64,000 bases of DNA from Bauldia sp. (GCA_026126065.1 JAHCJY010000006.1:186001-250000), one strand, 5' to 3'; positions 9,507 to 18,562 are shown, counted from the stretch's first letter. Translations and numbers: made by a program. The notes: generated by a model from the letters alone, not told the origin.

Positions 9507-10381
9507 GACGCGGCTCCCGGCTCGGTAAGGTGGACGAAGAGGTCCTGAAGCGGCACGGGCGCGACCTGCAGCCCGGCTTCTCCCGCCCTGCGATGAAGCC
9601 CGTCGATGGCATTGCCATAGACCGTGACCGACTTGGTCGGCCCAAGGCTGCGCGAGCCGACCACGTTCAGGCCGGCCACGACGGCATCGACCTTGTCGGC
9701 CGGTCCCACCAGCGCTGCGCCACGCGAGCGGAGCTGCTCGGCGTTCTCCTGGAGGAGGACGCGGCCGTCCTTGAGGATCAGGACGTCCTCGAAGAGGTCG
9801 CCGACCTCCTCGATGAGGTGCGTCGACAGGACGATGGTCCGGGGATGGGCCATGTAGTCCTGCAGCAGCTCCTCGTAGAACGCGTAGCGGCTCGGTGCAT
9901 CGAGGCCGAGATAGGCCTCGTCGAACATCGTGAGCTCCGCGCGGGAGGCGAGCCCGATGACGATCCCGACGGCCGACCTCTGTCCGCGCGACAGCGAGGC
10001 GATCGTCTTCTTCATCGGCAGCGCAAAGCGCCCGACGAGCCGCTCCGCCAGGGCCGCGTCCCAGTTCGGCCGCAGGGCCGCCGCGGCCTTGAGCGCGGCC
10101 CGGACGCGCAGGCCGCCCGACAGCTCCGGACCGGACGGCACGAGGCACACCTTCGCGGCGGCCGCGGCAATGCCGAAAGGATCGACGCCGTCGATGCGGA
10201 TGCTGCCCGAGGTCGGGCGCCGGAGTGAGGCGACGAGCGACAGCAGCGTGGTCTTGCCGGCACCATTGCGGCCGAGAAGGCCATGGATGCGGCCCGGCTC
10301 GAGGCGGAACGAGATCCCGTCGATCGCAGCCTGCGCGCCGAACCGCATGCGAAGATCGCGGACTTCGAGGGCCGCGCTCAC
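9503..10381 (-). CDS. ABC transporter ATP-binding protein (YtrB/CcmA-like)
   Basis: ATPase of 292 residues. Walker A GRNGAGKTT is near residue 38, the variant signature LSRGQRSAVGI near 125, Walker B LTMFDEA near 145 and the switch histidine in LSTHLIEE near 178. The C-terminal 90 residues form a divergent regulatory tail. The sequence is of the exporter or drug-efflux type rather than the sugar-importer type. Its ATG overlaps the stop of the GntR regulator (ATGA) and its own stop overlaps the permease start, making a tight three-gene operon. Confidence 0.85.
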   Translation of the reverse strand: MSAALEVRDLRMRFGAQAAIDGISFRLEPGRIHGLLGRNGAGKTTLLSLVASLRRPTSGSIRIDGVDPFGIAAAAAKVCLVPSGPELSGGLRVRAALKAAAALRPNWDAALAERLVGRFALPMKKTIASLSRGQRSAVGIVIGLASRAELTMFDEAYLGLDAPSRYAFYEELLQDYMAHPRTIVLSTHLIEEVGDLFEDVLILKDGRVLLQENAEQLRSRGAALVGPADKVDAVVAGLNVVGSRSLGPTKSVTVYGNAIDGLHRRAGEAGLQVAPVPLQDLFVHLTEPGAAS

Positions 10382-10797
10382 GATTGGCCGCCCCTGGCGC
10401 GCAGCCGCTCGACCAGCGCGTCGACCGGGATCCCGAGCATCTCGGCTTCCCGTGCCAGCGGATCGACCCGCTCCTCGAAGAACCGTGCGCGCCGCGCGTC
10501 ACGCAGCGTCTCGCGGGCGCCCGTCGCCACGAACATGCCGATCCCGCGGCGTTTCACGAGCACGCCTTCGGCTTCGAGCTGCTGGAACGCCTTTGCCGCG
10601 GTTGCCGGATTGATCCGGTAGAAGGCCGCATACTGGTTTGTGGACATGACCTGGTCCTCTTCCTTCAGCGTCCCGCTGAGGATGTCGTCTTTGATCTGGT
10701 CCGCGATCTGCTGGTAGATCGGGGTCTTGTCGTCGAACAAAGGACGCGCTCCGGTTGCCGCCGTGTTCGCTGGTTCTTCGGTCATGTAAAGAACCAT
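10378..10797 (-). CDS. GntR-family transcriptional regulator, YtrA subfamily
   Basis: Regulator of 139 residues with a GntR winged-helix domain (residues about 25-95) containing ISGTLKEEDQVMSTNQYA-like recognition-helix sequence and the conserved YRINPATAAKAFQQLEAEG stretch. Only a short helical tail follows, which is the size of the YtrA subgroup that controls a neighbouring ABC exporter. It lies first in the operon and overlaps the ATPase start by four bases. The first ATG is used because GGAGG ends four bases before it, although an in-frame ATG 12 bases downstream is an alternative. An inverted repeat overlaps the ribosome-binding site (10802-10816). Confidence 0.88.
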   Translation of the reverse strand: MVLYMTEEPANTAATGARPLFDDKTPIYQQIADQIKDDILSGTLKEEDQVMSTNQYAAFYRINPATAAKAFQQLEAEGVLVKRRGIGMFVATGARETLRDARRARFFEERVDPLAREAEMLGIPVDALVERLRARGGQS

Positions 10798-10801
10798 AGC
10801 G

Positions 10802-10816
10802 CCTCCGTCAAGGAGG
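10802..10816 (-). promoter_or_regulatory. Inverted repeat over the GntR ribosome-binding site
   Basis: CCTCC and GGAGG arms separated by five bases form a small dyad. It contains the GGAGG ribosome-binding site of the regulator gene on the minus strand. It could occlude translation as a hairpin or act as an operator half-site for autoregulation. With only five base pairs the evidence is modest. Confidence 0.3.
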
Positions 10817-10919
10817 CATTCGAGGCCACGGGTCTGCCCCCTCGACAGGGGCGTCGACTCGACTTTTCTTTGCTATCGGGCCCGCCGATGGCGGGTCGGA
10901 CAACCAGAAGGGGATTGCC

Positions 10920-11336
10920 ATGGACACGCGGCCGGCGCTGAAGCTCACGCATGAAGGCGCGCTGAAGGCGCTGGCTGCCGCGGTCGGGAAGGCCACCGAA
11001 ATGGGCGTTCCGCAGAACATCGCCATCGTCGATGATTGCGGGGTGCTCCTTGCCTTCGTCCGCATGGACGGGGCGAAGTTCATCTCGGTCGACACATCGC
11101 GCGTGAAGGCGATCTCCGCGGCTTCGTCGAAGCGACCGACATCTGGCCTCGATCCCGAGTTCGCGACCAACATGGCGATCGCGACCGGCGGGCGGATGAC
11201 CAACCTCAAGGGCGGTCTGCCGATCATCATCGGCGGCTACTGCGTCGGCGGCATCGGTGTTGGTTCCGGCTCCGGCGACGAGGACGTCACCGTCGGCCGG
11301 GCCGCGCTCGCCGCGCTTGGGGCGGAGCAGCCCTAG
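10920..11336 (+). CDS. GlcG/HbpS family protein
   Basis: A 138-residue single-domain protein of the GlcG/HbpS heme-degradation-like fold (formerly DUF336). The family pattern is clear: a central VDDCGVLLAFVRMDGA strand-helix unit, a GG-rich turn (LKGGLPIIIGG) and the final GVGSGSGDEDVTVGRAALAAL helix. No signal peptide is seen, so it should be cytoplasmic. The molecular role is unsettled; members occur with glycolate, diol and heme-related genes. AAGGGG sits before the ATG. It is a single gene between the divergent exporter operon and the convergent alpha-glucosidase. Confidence 0.88.
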   Translation: MDTRPALKLTHEGALKALAAAVGKATEMGVPQNIAIVDDCGVLLAFVRMDGAKFISVDTSRVKAISAASSKRPTSGLDPEFATNMAIATGGRMTNLKGGLPIIIGGYCVGGIGVGSGSGDEDVTVGRAALAALGAEQP

Positions 11337-11387
11337 GTCGCGCGTCCGGGAGCGTTCGGCGCCGCCCGGGACCTGATCGGGCCCGGA

Positions 11388-12983
11388 CTACCCGCCCAGC
11401 CGCACGATCAGCCCTTCGCCGCCCGCGAGGGCCGTGCTCGCGCCAACATGCTCGTCCGTGCGCGCTCCGCTGGACGAGAAGATCACCGTCCCGCCCGGCG
11501 CCGTCGGGGCATCTGCGGGCTCGGCCCCGAGATTGAGCACGATCCGCAGCGTGTCATCCGCCGCGGCGCGATCGTAGGCGAGCAGATTTCCCTCGGCGGG
11601 CACGAGGCGGAACGATCCGATCGACAGGGCAGGGGTCTCGCGCCGCAGCGCGATGAGGGCGCGATAGAGCCGCAGCAGCGATCGCGGCGCGTCCATCTCC
11701 GAGGCGACGTTCCGCGTTTGCCAGCCCTCGGCGAGCGGCAGCCACGGCCGTCCCTCGCTGAAGCCCGCGCCGGGGTCCGCGGTCCACTGCATCGGCGTCC
11801 GTTCCGGATCGCGGCCAAAGCCGCGGCCGGGCTCGTTCTTTTCCCACGGATCGTGCACCGCCTCGGGTGGGATCGTGCCGTCCGGCATGCCGAGTTCGTC
11901 GCCATAGTAAAGGGTCGGCGTGCCGCGCAGCGTCAGCAGGAGAAGCGCCGCGACGCGCGTCTGGGCCGCGCCGATGCGCGAGGCGATGCGATGCTGATCG
12001 TGGTTGCCGAGCACCCAGTTCGGCCAGCCGCCCGGCGGGACCGCGGCGTCATATTCGGCGATGAGCCGCTCGATGTTCCGCGCGTCCCACTGTGCGAGAA
12101 GGAGATGGAAGTTGAACGGCAGGTGGGCGCCGCGTAGGTCGCGGCCGTAATAGGCCATCAGCCGTTCGATCGGCAGGTAGATCTCGCCGATCAGGACGCG
12201 ATCGTCGTACTCCTCGGTCAGCGCGCGCAGCTCCGCGACGACGTCATGCACTTCCGGCCGGTCGCCGGAATGGATCTGCAGGAGCCGCTCGATGTCCGGG
12301 CGGCCCTCGCGCCAGGCGGGGTTCGGCGGATTGTCGCGCAACGCCTCGTCCTTGATGAGGTGCGACATGACGTCGACGCGGAAGCCGTCGACGCCGCGGT
12401 CGAGCCAGAACCGAAGCACGCCGTGCATCGCCGCCCGTACGTCCGCGTTCCGCCAGTTCAGGTCCGGCTGCTCGCGCAGGAAGAGATGGCAGTAGTACTG
12501 GCCCGTGTTCGGATCGAACGTCCACGCCGGTCCGCCGAAGTGCGAGTACCAATTGTTCGGCGGACCGCCGTCCGGCTTTGGATCGCGCCAGATGTACCAG
12601 TTGCGCTTCGGGTTATCGATCGAGTGCCGGCTCTCCTCGAACCACGGATGGCGGTCCGACGTGTGGTTCGGCACGAAGTCGAGGATCACCTTGAGCCCGG
12701 CGATGTGCGCGTCGGCCATCAGATGATCGAAGTCGGCGAGCGAGCCGAAGATCCGGTCGATGTTGCAGTAATCCGCGACATCGTAGCCGAAATCGGCCAT
12801 CGGCGACGGATAGAACGGCGAGATCCAGATCGCATCGACGCCGAGCCAGCGGAGATAGGGCAGGCGCCGGCGGATGCCCTCGAGGTCGCCGATCCCGTCG
12901 CCATTGCTGTCCTGGAAGGAGCGCGGATAGATCTGGTAGATCACGCCACGCTGCCACCAGACCGCGTCCCCCGCCGTCGTCAT
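11388..12983 (-). CDS. aglA: GH13 alpha-glucosidase
   Basis: Cytoplasmic alpha-amylase-family glycosidase of 531 residues. All four GH13 regions are visible: DFVPNHTSD, GFRVDVMSHL with the nucleophile Asp, VLIGEIY with the acid/base Glu, and VLGNHDQHR. The N-terminus (WWQRGVIYQIYPRSFQDSNGDGIGDL within the first 35 residues) is typical of alpha-glucosidase/oligo-1,6-glucosidase. It should cleave alpha-glucosides imported by the aglEFGK system about 4 kb away, on the opposite strand and separated by an unrelated exporter operon. The ATG at 12983 with GAGGAAGGG upstream is preferred; the open frame extends further to 13133 but without homology. Confidence 0.92.
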   Translation of the reverse strand: MTTAGDAVWWQRGVIYQIYPRSFQDSNGDGIGDLEGIRRRLPYLRWLGVDAIWISPFYPSPMADFGYDVADYCNIDRIFGSLADFDHLMADAHIAGLKVILDFVPNHTSDRHPWFEESRHSIDNPKRNWYIWRDPKPDGGPPNNWYSHFGGPAWTFDPNTGQYYCHLFLREQPDLNWRNADVRAAMHGVLRFWLDRGVDGFRVDVMSHLIKDEALRDNPPNPAWREGRPDIERLLQIHSGDRPEVHDVVAELRALTEEYDDRVLIGEIYLPIERLMAYYGRDLRGAHLPFNFHLLLAQWDARNIERLIAEYDAAVPPGGWPNWVLGNHDQHRIASRIGAAQTRVAALLLLTLRGTPTLYYGDELGMPDGTIPPEAVHDPWEKNEPGRGFGRDPERTPMQWTADPGAGFSEGRPWLPLAEGWQTRNVASEMDAPRSLLRLYRALIALRRETPALSIGSFRLVPAEGNLLAYDRAAADDTLRIVLNLGAEPADAPTAPGGTVIFSSSGARTDEHVGASTALAGGEGLIVRLGG

Positions 12984-13213
12984 CGACGTACCCTTCCTCG
13001 GCCGCGCCGCGGATTGCGCGGCATGCCGGCGTCCCCGGCGCAGCATCCGCCAACGCTTCGCCGCCGGCAAGGCTGCGCCGGCCATGCCGCCGACGCGCGG
13101 GAGCCACGCGCGGAAACGGCCGTCTGCCTTCAATTCGGCACTGGTTTTTCATCCATCCGCCATCACACGGATGCTACCTGCGGGCCGACAACCCGCCCTG
13201 AGTCATCAAAGCA

Positions 13214-13588
13214 ATGCGCAGCGTCGTTTCCCGCCTCGACCTTCGCGCCCCCCGCAGAAGCGCTCTGGCGGCAATGGTTGCACTGGCCGCCGCCGGCACT
13301 GCGTCCGCTGCCTTCGCCGCCGATGGCCGGACCTACGACGCGGTGACACCGGCGATATTCGACTGTGTGAAGACGACGAGCTCGGCTGAGCACGGCACCG
13401 TGTACGAAAGCGCCGACGGCCTCTCCGGCATGGCGGTCACCGCGTCGAGCCTCTACACGGTCCGCCTCGACTTCACCTTCGATCCGGCCGCCGGCAGCCT
13501 CGCCTATACTCTCGTGAGCAAGACCTTCATCGTCCCCGCGAGCGCTGTCTGGTCCGGTATCGAGGATGCGCTGAACCGCTGCCGCTAG
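13214..13588 (+). CDS. Small exported hypothetical protein
   Basis: A 124-residue predicted secreted protein. The N-terminus carries Arg residues (RSVVSRLDLRAPRRS), then a hydrophobic Ala-rich core and a likely Sec cleavage site near AAFAA-DG at about residue 36. The mature part of about 88 residues has two Cys, a possible disulfide, and alternating strands; I recognise no family. Its stop codon TAG shares the tetranucleotide CTAG with the convergent stop of the dehydrogenase gene. Codon use matches the neighbours, which supports a real gene, but no homology can be shown here. Confidence 0.6.
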   Translation: MRSVVSRLDLRAPRRSALAAMVALAAAGTASAAFAADGRTYDAVTPAIFDCVKTTSSAEHGTVYESADGLSGMAVTASSLYTVRLDFTFDPAAGSLAYTLVSKTFIVPASAVWSGIEDALNRCR

Positions 13589-14784
13589 AGCCGGGCCGCC
13601 ACGATCGCCGCAATCTCGGCGTCGGACAGGACGACCGGATTCGTCTTCATGCTGGATCCGCGCGAGCCTTCAACGATCCGCGCGACGTCGGCCGGAACGA
13701 TCCCGTAGCTGGAAAGGCGCGGCAGTTCGAGCCTGACCGTCAGGGTCTCGAGGAGGTCGACAAGGCCGGCGAGCGCGTCGGTATCGTCCCCCGCCTTGCC
13801 GGTGAGGACGCGGCCCGCCTCGGCGTACTTGCGCAGCGCCACGCCATCCAGGTCGCGGTCGCGGAGTGCGGCGAGATTCGCCCGAGTCGCCTCGGCCAGC
13901 AGCGTTCCGCACACCGCGCCATGCGGGGCGGGGAAAAACGCGCCGAGCGGCGAGGCAAGGCCGTGCACGGCGCCCAGCCCGACCTGTGCCAGGGTAATGC
14001 CGGAGAGGAGCGCCGCGTACGCCATCGCCGCGCGCGCCGACCCGCCATGGTCGCGCCCGTCATGCCAGGTCAGGAGCCCGCGGCGAACCGCGTCGAGACC
14101 CGACAGGGCGAGCGCATCGGTGATCGGATTGGCGCGGGTCGAGACGTATGATTCGAGGAGCTGGGTCAGCGCGTCCATGCCGTCGGCGGCAATGAGCGCG
14201 CGCGGGACGGTCGCGAGGAGGTCCGGATCGACGACGGCCCATTCGGCGACCAGCCGCTCGTTCCTGAAGGACTTCTTGTATCCGCCGGTGCCGCGAACGC
14301 TGAGCACCGCGTTCCGCGTCGCCTCGCTGCCGGTGCCGGCCGTGGTCGGCACCGCGATGAACGGCGCCGACGGGCCGCGATAGGGCAGCTCCGGGCCGAC
14401 GCCTTCGAGGTGATCCGTCACGGACGTACCCGTGCGCAGCAGCCCCGCTATGGCTTTCGCCGCATCGAGGACGCTGCCGCCGCCAATCCCGATGACGACA
14501 TCGATCCGCTCGCCACGGAACGCTGCGACGGCGCCGTCGACGAGCTGCGGCGACGGCTCGTCCGCCACCACCAGGTCATGCCACGAGACCCCCGCGGATC
14601 GGAGCCCGCCCTCGATCTCCGGCCACGCGGGGCTCCGCCGCAGCGACCGCGCTCCGGTAACGAGAAGCGCTCGTGTGCCGAACTCCGCCGCAAGGGTTGG
14701 CAGCCGCGCGCGTGCACCCGCTCCAAAGGCAATCTTCGGAATGCGCGTCAGCGAGAACGGCGCGAAGCTGGTCCCGACGGTCAC
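13585..14784 (-). CDS. Iron-containing alcohol dehydrogenase / maleylacetate reductase family
   Basis: A 399-residue group III dehydrogenase. The nucleotide-binding GGGSVLDAAKAIA is near residue 97, the PTTAGTGSEATRNAVL segment near 145, and metal ligands lie in the GLGAVHGLASPLG and PAPHGAVCGTLL histidine motifs. Members reduce or oxidise small alcohols and aldehydes with NAD(P) or reduce maleylacetate. Which applies is not clear. The GTG start at 14784 follows the stop of the small monooxygenase gene by two bases; a longer frame to 14865 would overlap that gene. The co-transcribed monooxygenase and the divergent flavin oxidoreductase suggest a small oxidative catabolic unit. Confidence 0.85.
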   Translation of the reverse strand: MTVGTSFAPFSLTRIPKIAFGAGARARLPTLAAEFGTRALLVTGARSLRRSPAWPEIEGGLRSAGVSWHDLVVADEPSPQLVDGAVAAFRGERIDVVIGIGGGSVLDAAKAIAGLLRTGTSVTDHLEGVGPELPYRGPSAPFIAVPTTAGTGSEATRNAVLSVRGTGGYKKSFRNERLVAEWAVVDPDLLATVPRALIAADGMDALTQLLESYVSTRANPITDALALSGLDAVRRGLLTWHDGRDHGGSARAAMAYAALLSGITLAQVGLGAVHGLASPLGAFFPAPHGAVCGTLLAEATRANLAALRDRDLDGVALRKYAEAGRVLTGKAGDDTDALAGLVDLLETLTVRLELPRLSSYGIVPADVARIVEGSRGSSMKTNPVVLSDAEIAAIVAARL

Positions 14785-14786
14785 GG

Positions 14787-15083
14787 TCAGCCGGTCGGAA
14801 AGAGGCCGGCATAGGTGGCGCCGGTGCGCGGCTCGGCCATCCAGTCCGCCACCGTTTCGCGCCATGCGAGGTAGTGCGGGGTCGTCTTGTGCGCGTCGGC
14901 CTCGGCCTTGGTCGCGTAGGCCTCGTAGATGGCAAAGCGCGTCGGGTCGTCCTTCGACTGCAGCACGTCGAAGCGCCGGTTGCCGCTCTCACGCACCGAC
15001 GCCTCGTGGTTCAGCCGCATCGCCTCGATGAACCCGGCGACGTGCTCGGACTTGACGTGGACGTGGACGATCGTGACGTGCAT
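14787..15083 (-). CDS. Antibiotic biosynthesis monooxygenase (ABM) domain protein
   Basis: A 98-residue ferredoxin-like-fold protein of the ABM/LsrG group. It has the His-rich first strand (HVTIVHVHVKSEHVAGF), a RFDVLQSKDDPTRFAIYEAY core and a final HYLAWRETVADWM helix. Such dimeric cofactor-free enzymes oxidise quinols or act on autoinducer intermediates. Catalytic residues are not certain in this copy. It is first in a two-gene operon with the iron-type dehydrogenase (two-base gap) and diverges from the luciferase-like oxidoreductase across 88 bases. Confidence 0.82.
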   Translation of the reverse strand: MHVTIVHVHVKSEHVAGFIEAMRLNHEASVRESGNRRFDVLQSKDDPTRFAIYEAYATKAEADAHKTTPHYLAWRETVADWMAEPRTGATYAGLFPTG

Positions 15084-15171
15084 GGGCTGTATGGTCGGAG
15101 GTTGAAGGCGACCGAGGCTAGCACGTCTCGACGGGGAGACGACTACCGGCGAGCTACGGTCCAGGTAAGGG

Positions 15172-16206
15172 TTGGCGCAAGTGAAGAAGATCGGCTTTCT
15201 CTCGTTCGGCCACTGGTCGCCGTCGCCGCAGTCTGGGACGCGATCGGGCGCCGAAGCGCTGCTCCAGTCGATCGACCTTGCCATCGCGGCCGAGGAGCTC
15301 GGCGCCGACGGGGCCTATTTCCGCGTCCACCATTTCGCCCGGCAGCTCGGCTCGCCGTTTCCCCTGCTGGCAGCGATAGGGGCGCGGACCGAGCGGATCG
15401 AGATCGGCACGGCCGTCATCGACATGCGCTACGAGAACCCGCTGTACATAGCCGAGGATGCCGGCGCTGCCGACCTCATCTCCCGTGGCCGCCTCCAGCT
15501 CGGCATCAGCCGCGGCTCGCCCGAGCAGGTCATCGACGGCTGGCGCCATTTCGGCTACGCGCCGGCCGACGGCGAGACCGATGCCGACATGGCGCGCCGC
15601 CATGCCGAGGTCTTCCTCGAAGTCCTCAAGGGCAACGGCTTCGCAAAGCCCAATCCACGGCCGATGTTCCCGAACCCGCCGGGGCTCCTCCGCGTCGAGC
15701 CGCATTCCCCCGGACTGCGCGACCGCATCTGGTGGGGCGCCGCCACGAACGCCACCGCTGCCTGGGCGGGGACGCTCGGCATGAATCTCCAGAGCTCGAC
15801 GCTCAAATTCGACGAAGGCGGGGAGCCCTTCCACGTCCAGCAGGCGAAGCAGATCCGCGCGTTCCGGGAGGCGTGGCAGGCGGCGGGACACACGCGGACG
15901 CCGCGCGTGTCGGTGAGCCGCAGCATCATGCCGATCGTCAACGATCTCGACCGCGCCTATTTCGGCCACCGCGGCGGCGATGATCGCGACCAGATCGGCC
16001 ACATCGACGAGCAGACGCGCGCCATCTTCGGCCGCGGCTACACCGCCGAGCCGGATGCCCTGGTGCGGGAACTGGCCAGTGACGAAGGGATCGCCGAAGC
16101 CGACACGCTGCTCCTCACCGTGCCCAACCAGCTCGGCGTCGACTACAACGCGCACCTCATCGAAAGCATCCTGAAGCTCGTCGCCCCGGCGCTCGGCTGG
16201 CGCTGA
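15172..16206 (+). CDS. LLM-class flavin-dependent oxidoreductase
   Basis: A 344-residue luciferase-like monooxygenase-family protein with a TIM barrel beginning KKIGFLSFGHW. The AAEELGADGAYFRVHHF segment, the GTAVIDMRYENPLYIAEDAGAAD segment in two parts, and the GRLQLGISRGSPEQVIDGW motif are all typical. It should use FMN (or F420) and a flavin reductase supplied elsewhere. A TTG start at 15172 fits the AGGTAAGG spacing better than the GTG at 15181. Its stop is four bases from the convergent stop of the GGDEF-EAL gene. It may act with the divergent dehydrogenase/monooxygenase pair. Confidence 0.85.
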   Translation: MAQVKKIGFLSFGHWSPSPQSGTRSGAEALLQSIDLAIAAEELGADGAYFRVHHFARQLGSPFPLLAAIGARTERIEIGTAVIDMRYENPLYIAEDAGAADLISRGRLQLGISRGSPEQVIDGWRHFGYAPADGETDADMARRHAEVFLEVLKGNGFAKPNPRPMFPNPPGLLRVEPHSPGLRDRIWWGAATNATAAWAGTLGMNLQSSTLKFDEGGEPFHVQQAKQIRAFREAWQAAGHTRTPRVSVSRSIMPIVNDLDRAYFGHRGGDDRDQIGHIDEQTRAIFGRGYTAEPDALVRELASDEGIAEADTLLLTVPNQLGVDYNAHLIESILKLVAPALGWR

Positions 16207-16209
16207 GGT

Positions 16210-18204
16210 TCAGGCCGCGAAGCTCGCTTGGGCGCGCGAGGTTTCGCGCCCGCGGTCGGCGGCGCTGGCTCCGCTCTCGTCGGCGATGCGGACCGCGTGG
16301 AAGTCGCCGCGGGGCACCACCGCCGGTCCCGCGGTTTCACCGCTGACCAATGCCAGGGCGGCTGCGGCCGCCATCGGACGGCCGAAGAGAAAGCCCTGGA
16401 CGACATCAGGCCCGAGCGCACCGAGCGCCGTCATCTCGGACTCCGTCTCGATCCCCTCGAGGACCGTGGTGAGACCGAGATTGCGGCAAAGCGTCAGGAT
16501 CATGGCGACGATCTCGCGCGAGACGGGGTTGGTATGGACCTCGCGCACGAAGCTCTTGTCGATCTTGATCTTGTCGAGCTTCAGCCGGTTGATGTAGCCG
16601 AAGCTGGAATAGCCGGAGCCGAAGTCGTCGAGCGCGACGCGGCACCCCGCCTTCCACATCTCCTCGAGCGCTGCGGCGGAGGTTTCCCGGTCCACCATCA
16701 CCGCGGTCTCGGTGATCTCGAACTCCACGCGTTCCGGTGCAATGCCGAGTTCGGTGATCTGGTCGAGGAGGCCGAGGATGAACACGCGGTCGGAGAGATC
16801 CTGGGCCGAAAGGTTGAACGACAGGAACAGCGGCTCCGGCCATCGCCTCAATTCGAGGAGCGAACGCCGGAACAGGATCTCGGTGATCCGCCTGATGTGC
16901 CCGGACCGCTCGGCGGCGGCGATGAAGACATCGGGCGGCAACTCGCCCAGGCGGTGGCTCTTCCAGCGCGCCAGGGCCTCGAAGCCGACAATGCGGTTCT
17001 GCCGCAGCGAGAACTGCGGCTGGAAGGCGACGGAAAGCTCGTCCTCGAGGTCCGACTCGCGGAGCGCCCGCTCGATGGCGATGCCGCCGAACATTGCCTC
17101 GGCATGGTGCGTCGAGAAGACGAGCGTGCGCCCGCGGCTGCCCTCCTTGGCCCGATACAGGGCGAAGTCGGCCTTCTCGTAGAGGTCGGTGCTGGAGTGC
17201 GACGAACCGGGGAAGCAGGCGAACCCGGCCGACGCCCCGATCGCGATCGGGACCTGCTCGATGGCGTAGGCGTCCGACAACGCGTCAATCAGGCGGCAGC
17301 CATAGGCCTCGACCTCCGCCGCCGACATCGGCTTGGTGATGATGAGCGCGAACTCGTCGCCGCCGACGCGGCCGAAGAATTCACCGGGGCCGAGCGTCCT
17401 GGTTGCCTGGGTCGCCACCGCGCGCAGGAGGTCGTCGCCGAACACGTGGCCATAGGCATCGTTGACGCCCTTGAAGCCGTCGAGATCGACAAGGCCGAGC
17501 CAGAACGGGCGGCGCTCGGCCACAAGGCACTCGAGCTTCTGGAAGATGGAGCGCCGGTTGGGCAGGCCGGTCAGCGTGTCGGTTCCGGCAAGGTCGCGGG
17601 CCTCCGCGGCCAGGCGGTCGGCACGCAGCCGCGCGTCGACCTGCGTGGCGAGCGCCTTCCTGAGGAGATGGGCCATCCCGAGCGAGGCGAAGCAGCTCGC
17701 GACGCCGATGTACAGGTACTGTTCGAGCATCGTGGCGGACATCTCGGCCGCGAAGGCGAGCAAGGTCGCGAGCGCCAGGCCGACGCAGAAAGTGGTGGCG
17801 CGGTACGTGACGCCGGACATGGCGAACACGACGGCCATCAGGATGAAGTAGATGAGCTTCGGCTCGCTGAAGTGGATGAGCTGATAGGCAACGACGTTGC
17901 CGTAGATGAGGAGGTTTGCAACCAGCCCGGCGATTTCCACCCGGGCGATACTGATGCCGGGCCGGACGAGGACGACCGAACGGATCAGGAAGAAGGCAAG
18001 CGCCGTGGCAAAGCTGAGTGTACCCAGGAGCAGGAGTCTTGCGCCGGTTTCGTCCTGCAGGTGCCCCCAGGTGACAAAGAGGTAGTAGACGCATCCGGGC
18101 AGCAGGAAGCCACGGACGATCGACACATAGGCGTCGGCGAGCGCCTGCGTCCGCACGGGATCGCGCGACACCCTGAGATAGGCAGCCAGCCGGTCCCAAG
18201 TCAT
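16210..18204 (-). CDS. GGDEF-EAL cyclic-di-GMP turnover protein
   Basis: A 664-residue membrane protein. Residues about 25-190 contain five or six membrane spans with no named sensor domain, followed by a GGDEF domain (VGGDEF near residue 283) and an EAL domain (EALARW near 406). The EAL catalytic set looks intact: ITETAVM, the DDFGSGYSSFGYINRL motif, the KIDKSFV lysine, EGIETE and VQGFLFGRPM. The GGDEF motif is canonical, but the product-inhibition site RxxD is replaced by GPGE. The protein could therefore make and degrade c-di-GMP, with net activity unknown. It is a single gene facing a convergent neighbour. Confidence 0.92.
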   Translation of the reverse strand: MTWDRLAAYLRVSRDPVRTQALADAYVSIVRGFLLPGCVYYLFVTWGHLQDETGARLLLLGTLSFATALAFFLIRSVVLVRPGISIARVEIAGLVANLLIYGNVVAYQLIHFSEPKLIYFILMAVVFAMSGVTYRATTFCVGLALATLLAFAAEMSATMLEQYLYIGVASCFASLGMAHLLRKALATQVDARLRADRLAAEARDLAGTDTLTGLPNRRSIFQKLECLVAERRPFWLGLVDLDGFKGVNDAYGHVFGDDLLRAVATQATRTLGPGEFFGRVGGDEFALIITKPMSAAEVEAYGCRLIDALSDAYAIEQVPIAIGASAGFACFPGSSHSSTDLYEKADFALYRAKEGSRGRTLVFSTHHAEAMFGGIAIERALRESDLEDELSVAFQPQFSLRQNRIVGFEALARWKSHRLGELPPDVFIAAAERSGHIRRITEILFRRSLLELRRWPEPLFLSFNLSAQDLSDRVFILGLLDQITELGIAPERVEFEITETAVMVDRETSAAALEEMWKAGCRVALDDFGSGYSSFGYINRLKLDKIKIDKSFVREVHTNPVSREIVAMILTLCRNLGLTTVLEGIETESEMTALGALGPDVVQGFLFGRPMAAAAALALVSGETAGPAVVPRGDFHAVRIADESGASAADRGRETSRAQASFAA

Positions 18205-18562
18205 TCAGTCCCCCATGCGCAACCGGCCCGTGTTCGAAGCATCCATTCTCACGACAGATGAATCAAATAGTACCTAAGGTTGTTATTATTGCTCCGTGTC
18301 CGGCATCCGTCGAAAGTAATGCGAAGTGTCACTATCGCCTCGTTGGGCTCTGCCGCGCGGCGTCCCGCCTCCGCTGTCTTCAACGGATTAATGCCGTGGC
18401 GGACGATAGTTTCGTCGCCGCGACCGCCAGGACGGCATTTGGCGAGCCGGCGCGGCGCGGTGCTTCCTCGGGTGGTGTAGCAGCAAGAAGTTGCGAAAAC
18501 GCTGACGCAATGGTTGTGCACGCGTCGGTCGGCTACAGGCCTGCGTCAATGCGGTGCGGCGC
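18205..18562 (-). other. Intergenic region upstream of GGDEF-EAL gene
   Basis: About 358 bases between the GGDEF-EAL gene and the end of the phosphatase gene. An AT-rich patch at about 18256-18296, 50-90 bases upstream of the GGDEF-EAL start, is unusual for this GC-rich window and is the likely promoter area. I cannot pick out convincing -35/-10 hexamers. Open frames here lack family features and codon bias, so I see no gene. Confidence 0.4.

Noticed and set aside
11337..11387. GTCCGGG...CCCGGAC repeats between convergent genes as a bidirectional terminator
   Set aside because: The pairing arms are about 30 bases apart, alternative pairings compete and there is no T-tract on either strand.
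14673..15983. Plus-strand frame across the ABM and LLM genes
   Set aside because: It is a composition-driven frame with no domain; both overlapped genes have clear family features in other frames.
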